A stretch of 64,000 nt of DNA, from contig OZ022507.1 in the NCBI GenBank assembly GCA_963989385.1, positions 53,951,400-54,015,399 of the forward strand. Reading direction: 5' to 3'. Below are positions 46,198 to 55,000 of the stretch, one piece after another. Every line of letters starts with the position of its first letter. The stretch's first letter is position 1. The translations under genes were made by a program, and so were the position numbers. This DNA comes from Ctena decussata (lineage: Eukaryota; Mollusca; Bivalvia; Lucinida; Lucinidae). The notes under the pieces are model-generated. The model ran no database searches and was not told where the DNA came from. It saw only the letters and a program-made list of their open reading frames with translations.

Positions 46198-46500
46198 CGT
46201 CAACAAAGTATTTCAGTTATATTCAGGGAGAATTAAATATCAGAGGAAGCAAACAGGAAAAACACAAAAGTTCTTCCCCTTGGCAAAAATGGAAACGTTT
46301 CCATTTCAGTTATACTCGGAGACAATCAGATGTCCGTGGAAGCAAACAGGATAAACACAAAAGTTATTCCCCTTAGCAAAAATGTCACACGACTGTCAAC
46401 AAAGTATTTCAGTTGTACTCGGAGAGAATCAGATGTCTGTGGAAGCAAACAGGAAAAACGCAAAAGTTCTTTCCCGTGGTTAAAATGGACAAGTTTTCCT
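46198..46500. repeat. Three-copy ~100-bp tandem repeat upstream of the 64-aa gene
   Basis: Units share 'tttcagttatactcggag', 'atcagatgtctgtggaagca' and 'aacaggaaaaacacaaaagtt', beginning near 46208, 46303 and 46407. Located between two minus-strand genes of the histone-3'-end group; it may be an enhancer or origin-like array. Confidence 0.8.
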
Positions 46501-46726
46501 AACGTTAAAATAATGATTTCTATATTTCTTTGCGACTGAAAGCTGTTAAATGCAGGTTATAAGTAAATATTTATTACGAGTCCAATACACATAATACAAA
46601 TCTGAATTATCGATCGGTTTAGGTCTTATATATGCGAATCGCACGGACGTGAATGAAAACAATTTTCACACTGCATAAACAGTTATTCGATACCGTGAGC
46701 AAAGAGTTAAAGCTAGTCATAAGGTA

Positions 46727-46765
46727 TTTCTTTCTAAATAAGTTGTGATGGCCCTGAAAAGGGCC
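46727..46765 (-). terminator. Histone-type 3' end signal, gene 2
   Basis: On the minus strand the hairpin GGCCCT-TTTC-AGGGCC (46765-46750) starts 24 nt after the stop codon of the 109-aa gene (46790). It is preceded by CAAAAC and followed by ATCAC. The purine element AGAAAGAAA (46735-46727), continuing TACCTT, lies 14 nt beyond the stem. Closest of the three to the canonical animal histone signal. Confidence 0.88.
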
Positions 46766-46789
46766 GTTTTGAGGTTTTAATAAACCTTT

Positions 46790-47119
46790 CTATGAGCAAG
46801 GACACCGCGAGGGCCTGCCACCACAAGCTGGACAGCGTACTGACCAGCTCGTGTACGTCACAGTCCTCCCTGTTGGCAAGTAGAATGGTGGCTGGTCCGC
46901 CTCCCTCTCCCAATCTTCACCGGATGGCCGTTCTTCGGGCTCTTGCTTCACTTCTTCGGGCTCTTGCTTCACCACAGCCATCTGTCTGTCGACCGTCACC
47001 ATCCTTCTTACGATGCCTATCAGCTCTACGAGCCTCTCTGCACTCTCCATTACAGACCTAGTCTGTGCCTCCAAAGCATCGAGATATTCGTCGCTCAACA
47101 TCTTCTCTGTGTATAGCAT
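46790..47119 (-). CDS. Regulatory-looking protein (109 aa) with tandem VKQE sites and a histone-like 3' end
   Basis: The protein has an acidic N-terminal helix (MLSDEYLDALEAQ) and a leucine/valine-rich helix (RLVELIGIVRRMV). Two tandem VKQEPEE repeats follow; VKQE fits the SUMO-attachment consensus. An acidic linker and a Cys-rich C-terminus CPACGGRPSRCPC that could bind metal complete it. There is no known domain; a nuclear regulator is inferred. The start is either 47119 or Met7 (47101); the TATA at 47161-47154 puts the likely mRNA start near 47130, so 47119 would have a ~10-nt leader. It is transcribed divergently from the 135-aa gene. Confidence 0.7.
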   Translation of the reverse strand: MLYTEKMLSDEYLDALEAQTRSVMESAERLVELIGIVRRMVTVDRQMAVVKQEPEEVKQEPEERPSGEDWEREADQPPFYLPTGRTVTYTSWSVRCPACGGRPSRCPCS

Positions 47120-47134
47120 AAAGACAATGTGACG

Positions 47135-47147
47135 AAGTGGGTCAGTG
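47135..47147 (-). promoter_or_regulatory. Symmetric promoter element AAGTRGGTCAGTG, left arm
   Basis: AAGTGGGTCAGTG just downstream of the 109-aa gene's TATA (47161-47154). It is the inverted counterpart of 47231-47243 at the same distance from the opposite TATA. A related AAGTAGGTCAAT lies at 47196-47207. Confidence 0.6.
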
Positions 47148-47153
47148 TTCCAG

Positions 47154-47161
47154 TATTTATT
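47154..47161 (-). promoter_or_regulatory. TATA-like element of the 109-aa gene
   Basis: AATAAATA on the minus strand, 35-42 nt before the ATG at 47119. Confidence 0.5.
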
Positions 47162-47172
47162 CTCTCAGCACC

Positions 47173-47188
47173 GACCTGAAAGAAAGCA
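47173..47188. promoter_or_regulatory. Shared promoter box GACSTGAAAGAAAGCA, copy 2
   Basis: GACCTGAAAGAAAGCA in the middle of the divergent promoter, matching the box at 46137-46153 near the third gene of the group. Confidence 0.55.
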
Positions 47189-47220
47189 CTTTTCGAAGTA
47201 GGTCAATCCGGTCTTGGGAG

Positions 47221-47227
47221 TATAAAA
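47221..47227 (+). promoter_or_regulatory. TATA box of the 135-aa gene
   Basis: TATAAAA in the context GAGTATAAAATGG, 29 nt before the ATG at 47256; the mRNA leader is therefore only a few nucleotides long. Confidence 0.65.
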
Positions 47228-47230
47228 TGG

Positions 47231-47243
47231 CACTGACCTACTT
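47231..47243 (+). promoter_or_regulatory. Symmetric promoter element AAGTRGGTCAGTG, right arm
   Basis: CACTGACCTACTT, the reverse complement of AAGTAGGTCAGTG, 3 nt after the TATA box; mirrors 47135-47147. Confidence 0.6.
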
Positions 47244-47255
47244 ACAAACTCAGTC

Positions 47256-47663
47256 ATGGAGCCACTACTGACCATAGACGATCTCATAAAAGAACCAGAC
47301 CTTCTATCGGCGGCAATTAACTCAATTGCTACTGATGGATCGTTAACTCAACAACAACAACCGAACGTGCAGACCTATTACTACCACCCACAGCATTCAC
47401 AACTGCAACAAACACAACCACAGGTGTCACAGCCAAAGACGGGAGCTGTAGAAGTCTTGCTCAAAGAACTCAATGATCTCAAGAAAAGAGTACAACAGTT
47501 AGAGGACCAAAAGCAACAACGTCACATGGAATTAAATCCGATCAGAATACCATTAACTATAGAAGTAATGACACCAGAATCGTCTGTGACCGTACCAACT
47601 CAAAATGGACTTGGGTCACATAGCAAGAACATAGATAATTCAAAACGAAAGAAGAAACAATAG
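47256..47663 (+). CDS. Gln-rich coiled-coil nuclear protein (135 aa) with a histone-like 3' end
   Basis: A 135-aa protein. The acidic/hydrophobic N-terminus MEPLLTIDDLIKEPDLLSAA resembles a transactivation segment. A Gln-rich middle (QQQQPNVQ, QLQQTQPQVSQ) is followed by a coiled coil (VLLKELNDLKKRVQQLEDQK, about 69-88), a beta-like segment, and a C-terminal nuclear-localisation-like KRKKKQ. It looks like a small transcription regulator, but no family is recognised. A strong TATA and a symmetric element are upstream, shared with the divergent 109-aa gene. A histone-type hairpin lies 28 nt after the stop. Confidence 0.75.
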   Translation: MEPLLTIDDLIKEPDLLSAAINSIATDGSLTQQQQPNVQTYYYHPQHSQLQQTQPQVSQPKTGAVEVLLKELNDLKKRVQQLEDQKQQRHMELNPIRIPLTIEVMTPESSVTVPTQNGLGSHSKNIDNSKRKKKQ

Positions 47664-47690
47664 ATTCTTCTCAGCTATAACCACAAAAAC

Positions 47691-47726
47691 AGTCCTTTTC
47701 AGGACTACCAATTATATCAGAAAGAA
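47691..47726 (+). terminator. Histone-type 3' end signal, gene 3
   Basis: The hairpin AGTCCT-TTTC-AGGACT (47691-47706) lies 28 nt after the TAG at 47661-47663. It is preceded by CAAAAAC and followed by ACCA. The purine element CAGAAAGAA (47718-47726), continuing TACCCT, lies 11 nt beyond the stem. No AATAAA lies between here and the element end. Compared with the other two signals, stem pairs 1 and 3 change in a compensatory way. Confidence 0.88.
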
Positions 47727-47759
47727 TACCCTACTGATTGCCCTAATACTAAGGGAGCG

Positions 47760-48024
47760 ATAGAGTTATGCCTCTGGTATAGTGAGGTCTTGAGATACAG
47801 GGCCAAGAGACTCATAGCAGACGCATATTACTGTATAGCCTCTTAAGCCATCTCCTATGCCATTTAACATAGACTTTCCCCCATGAAAAAGACTAAGTTA
47901 TTTCAAACTAGCCTTTTCAAGCTTACTAAGGCGGTGTCACCTCTGGACACGCCCGACCCGAGACTGCCCCAGGCTGCGGACTTAGTCTCCGGACGGCGTG
48001 TCCAGAGTGGCACCCTTTACTACT
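47760..48024. repeat. Polinton terminal inverted repeat, right
   Basis: 265 bp, the exact reverse complement of 29158-29422; ends CCCTTTACTACT. Confidence 0.95.
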
Positions 48025-48030
48025 TACATA
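48025..48030. repeat. Polinton target-site duplication, right
   Basis: TACATA, identical to 29152-29157. Confidence 0.95.
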
Positions 48031-48846
48031 GTTGTTTCTATGGTGAATAAACCTAGACTTTGTTTCAATACAGACTTCAAATAAATTATCTTCAAATTTT
48101 TGAATACAGAATAATGCAATTCTACTTATCTGTAATTTTGATGCTGTTATTTCTGCGGAAGTTTATGTCGGAACATGCGTCCAGCGCGCTATTTTATACT
48201 ATTTCGGAGACACACTTAATACAAAGGTAAATGCTCTCGCTGTAAAACGTGCAACACATGGTTAAATATAAACTTTAAACAAACAAATTTAAGCGGGCAT
48301 CACAATCGTATCAACATCCAGTGCGACGTTGTGTCAAGGTTGTGCACAAAAAGGGATGGCGGGGGGGGGGGTTATTTTGCATAGCATTTTGCATAGTACA
48401 TGTATATAAACCCTTAACAATGTCTGGAACTGAATTGTTTGTTCTTGCTTAACAGACAAAGTTTTCTGCAGTTTCACCCGGTGCTGGAAAATCATATCCT
48501 ACACCCCTTATCCAGCCATAGAGCTAGACAAAGAAGCGGGGATATATCATAAGTAGTTAGTTAATGCATTGTTCGTAAAGCAGGTGGTCAGGTACATGTA
48601 CATGTATCTGTGTGTCGTCCATTGACGTCATGAAGACGGCAAAATGTCAAACTCGACGTTAAGGCAAAGCATTTAACGAAGGACGATGATTGCGTTGGCG
48701 TCTTTCAATTAAATGGAAATCTCACAAACGCGAAAACTGTGCCTTTTTTAATCAAATGTCGAAAATCAATAGCTTTGCAAGAAGTGTTTAAATTAATGGA
48801 AAGAGAAAGATGCGGATATAAAATTGCGTCTTTCTGGATCACTTTT
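48031..48846. other. No gene seen; right flank of the Polinton
   Basis: The first 20 bases (48031-48050) are the imperfect inverted partner of 29105-29124, so the insertion lies inside a small palindromic locus. Beyond it is AT-rich DNA with a poly-G run (48361-48371). Confidence 0.45.
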
Positions 48847-49365
48847 TACTGTAAAACACTTATATTTGGCGGCAGCAAAATTTGGCGGTTTTTAAATATG
48901 GACCTTTTGGCGGATTTTTATTTTGGCGGTTTTGTGATTTCTTAAAAACAAAATATTTCTGCTGACGTCGTTTTTGGCTCTTTAGTTGAGCTCTATATTG
49001 TCATGGTGATTAAAATAATAACAATTATTATTATAATCATGTTACATTTTGGGTAGTTAATTGTTTAAAGTCACAGCTTTTGTGTTCCTTTTGATTTAAT
49101 CAACAAATTGAAGTTCTAATTGGTATTTTCATACTCCGTTTTCTTCCACTTGCTGTTTGCGAGGTATCTTCTTTTTCGCTAATATATGTGATGTGTATTA
49201 GCTTTTAATATTTTGGTAGAGGAAATAGGATTATATGCACAATAATATTTTCTCTTCTTTCAGTATCATGAGTTTATATTAGCGGCATCTTAATTCGGCG
49301 ATTTTCTTCTTTTCCGCCAATATCGCCAAAATAAAGTGGCCGCCAAATATAAGTGTTTTACAGTA
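48847..49365. repeat. 519-bp inverted-repeat element (TACTGTAAAACACTTATATT...)
   Basis: TACTGTAAAACACTTATATTTGGCGGC at the left is mirrored perfectly over 27 bp at the right. Further TTTGGCGG / CCGCCAAA motifs lie inside each arm. The interior is AT-rich with no ORF. Confidence 0.85.
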
Positions 49366-50147
49366 CATAATCGTGAATGGCGTTGTGAATGGCCTTGTGA
49401 CACCCATGATGTTTTTTTTCCGAGGCGCAGCCTCGTTTTATTTCGATATTGTTCCACATTTCACAAGATTTCATTGATCAAATAACGCGTATGTCATAAT
49501 TTAGCCAATAATATCAAAGGTCAATGAATATTTAATCTTCGCTTTTTCCCGTCGTACTGCTCTGTGAATACTTGCACTCTGTCTTACATTAATTCAAAAT
49601 GTTTCTCTTGTTTGTAATTTTACAGTAGTAATGGTAATGTTATCGAAAACAGACGCAGATATTCAAAACTTTCTTTTTTTCGTAGTAGATCTACTTTCGA
49701 TTTCTACTTTCGGTTTAATACACACAAATAAACAAACATTGCAACATTTTGATAGCTATTTAGAAATCAGGTCAATTTCAAGACTGACCGCGGTCCATTT
49801 TGGGATTCCAAATTGGACAACTCAATTTTAAGGTCGCTAGACTGTGTCAAAATTACGGTTGTGAGTGCCTACCGACATAGCTTACTTATTCATGAAAGTT
49901 ATTGACAAATATTCAACTAGAGACATATAACAAAACACACTTCCATTTAATCTGCGCGATTATCTTTTTTTTAAAGATTCTTCTTGTTAATTTATGAGAT
50001 GAATGTTTTACTTGGGAAGGAGGGGGAGGGGGGGGGGGGTAGAGAAGAAATGGCAAACAATGCGCTCTAATCACGGGCCTAAGACGTAACACGACCAGAG
50101 TTTACACTGCTTCCAGAAACATGTATGTTCACCATCAAATAACATCT
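49366..50147. other. No gene seen
   Basis: AT-rich sequence with a poly-G run near 50020-50038. A 66-codon ORF at 49631-49831 has no recognisable feature. Confidence 0.4.
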
Positions 50148-50384
50148 GAGCCTCGACACGAAAAACCGCAAAGTGAAATGTGCGCCCCACGCAAACTCAG
50201 ATCAGCCTGGGCATCCGCCCAGTCTGATCAGAGACTTAGCGCGCGGAAAGGGTACATGTACATGTAGCTCAGGGTCTAAGCTAGCACCATGCGGACAGCA
50301 AAGACTTTGAACAGGATGCCCAGGCTGATCTGAGTATTCGCTGGGTGCATATGCCACTTTGTTGGTTCAGTCATGTCGTGGCTC
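50148..50384. repeat. Fold-back element (GAGCCGCGACACGA family), copy 4
   Basis: GAGCCTCGACACGAAAAACC at the left and the mirrored GTTCAGTCATGTCGTGGCTC at the right, with the 'cagcctgggcatccgcccag' core. Confidence 0.85.
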
Positions 50385-50704
50385 GTATATTCTGAGTGGC
50401 GTCGCGAGAAAAATTAAGATTAGACAATGTGCGAGCAACTAATACCTACACTTTCAGAGGAAGCAACCTTGCCATTGTCATTTTTATTTTCCTTCTTAAT
50501 AAGGGTCAACATTGAAAGGAAAGAATTTTCTCCTCCAGGAGCAAATTCTTTTCTTTAAGAGTACGACTACATCCTTCAGGAAAGCAAACAGGCAGTTGGG
50601 CGGAAAACATAGAGGTCTGCCCATATACTGTCAAACAGCCTGCGAACTTTGATCAGACTGCACAAAGTCATAGTTTATCACGAGACAATACACAACTATA
50701 ATGT
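50385..50704. other. No gene seen; shared spacer
   Basis: 'aaagcaaacaggcagttgggcggaaaac' and 'gtctgcccatatactgtcaaacagcctgcgaact' recur at about 60650-60770 in front of the copy at 60822, so this is part of a larger dispersed unit. Confidence 0.5.
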
Positions 50705-52006
50705 GAGCCGCGACGTGAGAAAACCAAGTGGGTGTGCGACCAGCGCAGGCTCAGATCAGCCTAGGCATCCTCCCTGTCTGACCAGACTCTTCTCTAAGCG
50801 CTTAAATGGTAGCTAAGGGTCTCTGCTACCGCCCTGCGGACAGCGAAGACTCAGATCAGACTGGGCGGATGCCCAGGAGTATCAGAGTCTACGCTGTTGT
50901 TTTTCCCTGGTGTCGCGGCTCATGTATTCTTTTGCCTTTTGAGTTCATAATGTGAGGGGTTCTTTACTGGGGGATTGGGGAGGGGATGAAGGACAGAATG
51001 GCAAATCACGCAGTCTAATCACGGCTCCTTAGACGTCACACAACCAGGGTTTTACACTGGTTTCAAAATCATATCTGTTCACCATTACATGACATCTCGT
51101 TTTACGCACAAGAAAAACAGCAAATGTTACCCTGCTATATTCAAATATGGTTATCAACGGTATAGTTGCAGCACGACATTGTAATGATGAATTTACTGAT
51201 TTTACTCTTTTCGCGATTAAGTACATGTAGGAGCGAGGAAGTCTGGTGATTAGGCGCTAGGATACCAATCCAATGGTCGCAGGTTCGACCCCCCGCTCGA
51301 CGGGTCTTTCGAATGAGTTCTAAAAGCGAGGAAGCCCTCTCCGTATAAATTTCATTTGGTGGGACGTTAATTTAATTAGAGGATTGGAGCGCCGTGGTCG
51401 AGTGGTTAGAGATGCTCGGTTATGGTACAGAATGTCTCCGGAAGATCGTGAGTTCGCGGCTCACCGTCGCCACCCGACGACTGGAAAACTCTGTCAACCC
51501 AGCACACTTTTGTCCAGAGCCTACAAGTTCAAATTCTGGTGAACTTTTCAGCATGAAACTGTTTGTTTACATAGATGACTGATAAGCAGCTGTAACTGTT
51601 GCTTAAGTGGCATCCTGCTGCCAAACACTGGTCAAACTGTTTGATGTTAGAGATTTTACAAGCTGTATATGAGCTTCTTGTTTTCTTATGCTATTAGAGG
51701 CTAGTTAACAAATAAATATAACAATTTTATCTGATCCTTGATTCAAGGGACATTCCATAGGCTGGAGCATATAGTAAGCAGTGAATGGGTACCTTTTTCG
51801 AATCAGGGAAGGATTAGGCAGCGATTAGGCAGCGTCTTTCATCTGCTGTGCCCAAGATACAGTGGGTTTCTAACCCAACTGCTCCAGGACCTACGGCTAT
51901 TAGGCTGTGGGAAACTTTTATGATCGTTTTAATTTAATGATCCAGATAAGCAAAGGATGCATGAATATTTCTGGGATAACATACCATTTTCTCCATAAAA
52001 CAAATT
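50705..52006. repeat. Composite repeat: fold-back copy 5 plus a ~0.8-1 kb unit with two tRNA-like SINE heads
   Basis: The fold-back element 50705-50922 is followed by 'ataatgtgaggggttcttta', 'caaccagggttttacactgg' and a tRNA-like block with box B GGTTCGACCCC near 51285. A second tRNA-like block GCCGTGGTCGAGTGGTTAGA lies near 51390. The unit continues to 52006. The same order recurs at 56520-57400 and in part at 57500-57830 and 60822-61450. Confidence 0.8.
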
Positions 52007-55000
52007 GGCCTGATTGCACAAAGCTAGTTTAAGAGTTAACCTTGGGTTTATCCTCAGGTTTAAGGGTTTTGGATTGCACAATTGCAGTTTAAAATAACCT
52101 CAGGGTTAAGTGAAAGTTTAGCGCAGACGGATTGCACAGAAGTAGTTTAACTATCCTCTGGCTAAAGGATTAATTTTTTGGATTGCACAAAACTATTTTA
52201 GCTAAACCTTAGTTTTAATCTATCCGTCATCTATTGAATATTTAAACCTGCTTAGGGGGTAGTTTAAGACATTTTTATGTCAAAGTTGCAGAATGAATTG
52301 GAAGAAATATGCGCAAATTCCACGTAGCGATGTATAAAAAATTCATGAGAAAATAAAAAAATAAATAAATACAAACAATGAGATAAAAATATATAGTTTT
52401 GGAATCCAACTTTCAGGCAAAAGACTGTAATCTGAAAAAGGATATTTGCCTTTCATGTGTCCCATCCCAAACACTAAATACAAAGATCTGATGTACAATG
52501 TATTTATTTGTTTTTGTTTTTTTAAATAATCATTCAAAGAGCGACATGTCATAAAACAGGGCTTCAATAAACTGATAATTTGTCATTTGTTTGGAAAATT
52601 TGGCATGCAATTCTAAAGGTCTGTGTATGTATCTATCCTTTACCCTTTGATGGAATTTGTAGATACTGCAGTAGACTGCAGTGGTTCAACATATAACATA
52701 TTTCTACCTTGTTATTTTCAACCGATGAAGGGATTCTGTCACACACAGAATTTCATTATTGCCCTCCAATCATCCTGAGAAAATTGAAATACTGTTGAAA
52801 GAAGGTAAAATTGTATGTCACCCATCTCTCTATTTTTCTCCATGAAACTGACTTAGAAAAATTAGTATTAGGTTAAGATTCCTAAGAGTGTACAGTTTAA
52901 CAGCACACAGATGGATTTTGCTGGTATTTGAAAGTCTCAATGCCCTCCCAGTGGTATTAATTCATTTAATATTTTATCTTGAAGTATCATTACAAGATTT
53001 CTAAACAGCTTGTCACAGTTATTACCGTGAATGGCCAGCTTTCAACTAAAATAGAAAAAAAACATTGACGCTCTCATCGAAATGACCCACTTTCAGTATT
53101 ATGAGCATTAATATATATACTAAAAGTATAATAAACAGGTGAAGTATACCATCATTGTCTTGCTTTCGTTTAAAAGGGAAGTAGAATAAAAAAGGACTTT
53201 GTGGTTAGAGGTTTGCCATTTTTATACCCCCAAAGGAACTTTGGGCGGCATGTTAAAAACCACACTGTCCATCCGTCTGGTTATCCGTTACAAATCGTGT
53301 CTCAGTGATAACTTAAAAACTACTGAAGCAAATTAAATAAAACTTCACAGAATGGTGCAGCATAATGAGACAGTGTGTTGCATACAAGGTCAAGGCCAAG
53401 GGTAAACAATCCGTCGAGATGTCAATTTTATCTCAAATCGTGTCTCAGCAATTACTTATAAAATACTGAAGCAATTAATGAAACTTCATAGAACGATAAA
53501 GCGTAATAAGAAAATGTGTCACGCACAAGATTCAAGGTCAATGCCACAATCAGGGGTAAGAGATCAAAGTGGGTCTCAGCAATAACTTAAAACCTGTTCA
53601 AGGAAAGTTTATTGAAGAAAGGTAAACCATAATTATACCCCCGGCATATGAAGTATGTTGAGGGGTATATAGTTTTCGTCTTTCCGTCCGTTCGACCGTC
53701 TTTCCGTTCGTTGGTTTGTCCGTTCGTTCGTCCATCCGTACGTAAGTTAACAATTTGCGTTAAAGTTTTGTGTTAAGTTTTATTCATTTGCTTCTATTGT
53801 CAGGACCTCGTTCAATGATGCTTAGTGTTTTAGCTGAGAATGGATACTAATAAGTTTGCATCATCTACATGCTGCTACTGCTGTCCCAAGGGTATGGGGT
53901 TAGATCATGTCTTGGCATTTACTCAGAAAAGTACCAAAGCAAACTTCTTTAAACTTCACAAAAAGATAAAACCTAATGAGAAGGTATGCCAAGCACAAGA
54001 CAGGTTCCCACCCCAAGGACAAGGTCGCAGTCAGAGGTCATGTGGCTTTCTTTTCATTAACTTAGAAACTACCGAAGCAAATTTGATTTAATTTCATGCA
54101 AAGGTGAAACAAAATGAGATGGTATGTCACAAACAAATTAAGGTTCTGTTGCCCACGGTCAGGGCCACAGTCAGGGCTCAAAGGTCAAATCATGTCTTTG
54201 AAATGACTCAACACTGCTAAAGCAAATTCTATCAAACTTCATAGAAAGATAAAACATGACAAATGTTGTTTTTTTGCAAATTTTAGGATCCCATGCCACA
54301 ATGTCAATGTCACAATCAGGGGTAAGACATAAGATTTCTATATACTAACTCGAAAATAGCTGAAGCAAATTTGATCAAACTTCACAGAAAGGTAAACACG
54401 ATGAGAGGGTCATGCTCAAGATGTCCCATGTATAGTCTTCGACTTCTGAAGTGCATTTAACATCACAGAAAATACTAGAAAATTGTGTCTGTAAGACACA
54501 GATGATGCCCCTGTGCTGTGATTATGCCATACTTCCCCTCTTCTCCCGCTACCCCCCCCCCCCCACACACACACCCTCTTTTGTTCTTCAAAAAGGCATT
54601 TGCATATCTTCAATATGTTGGCAACATCTGCAACAGGTCTCAGACATTGTTTAAAAGCTGTTGACAATATTGAATATACAAAATTGTATTGCGTTAAAAC
54701 TGTATGAGGAGTTGATTATACGATGTTTTCATCCTGTATTAGACAAACCTGAAAAATTGCTAAATTTGAAAAGGCAGTAATTTTGTCAAAAATACTTTAT
54801 TCCTCATGAAAATGACACATGCATATTTTCAATATATCTGGAACATCTGTGCTTAATTTCTAGCTGATTGTTTACAAACTCTGGGGTAGTTTGATTATAC
54901 AAATTTGCCATCCTGTATTAGCCAGAACCTGCAGAATTTTAAAGTTTAAAAAGGTCGTAATTTTGTCAAAAATGATTTTTTCTCTTCAAAAAGGCATATA

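Larger units (their letters stand above)
29158..48024. mobile_element. Complete Maverick/Polinton DNA element (18,867 bp)
   Basis: The termini are AGTAGTAAAGGG...CCCTTTACTACT. The 265-bp terminal inverted repeats are identical, and a 6-bp TACATA target duplication flanks them. The element encodes the Polinton set: protein-primed DNA polymerase B, retroviral-type integrase, packaging ATPase, adenain-type cysteine protease, major capsid protein and penton, plus accessory genes. Most core genes are on the minus strand (42133 to 29783) with overlaps or tiny gaps. The accessory genes occupy 43530-47663 on both strands. Identical ends and open reading frames indicate a recent insertion; the only break seen in a core gene is a -1 shift in the polymerase. 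Polintons are self-synthesising transposons that can probably form virions. Confidence 0.97.

Noticed and set aside
51388..51480. A tRNA gene (Ser/Leu-like)
   Set aside because: Repeated at 57059 in the same composite unit with no acceptor-stem pairing; a SINE head.
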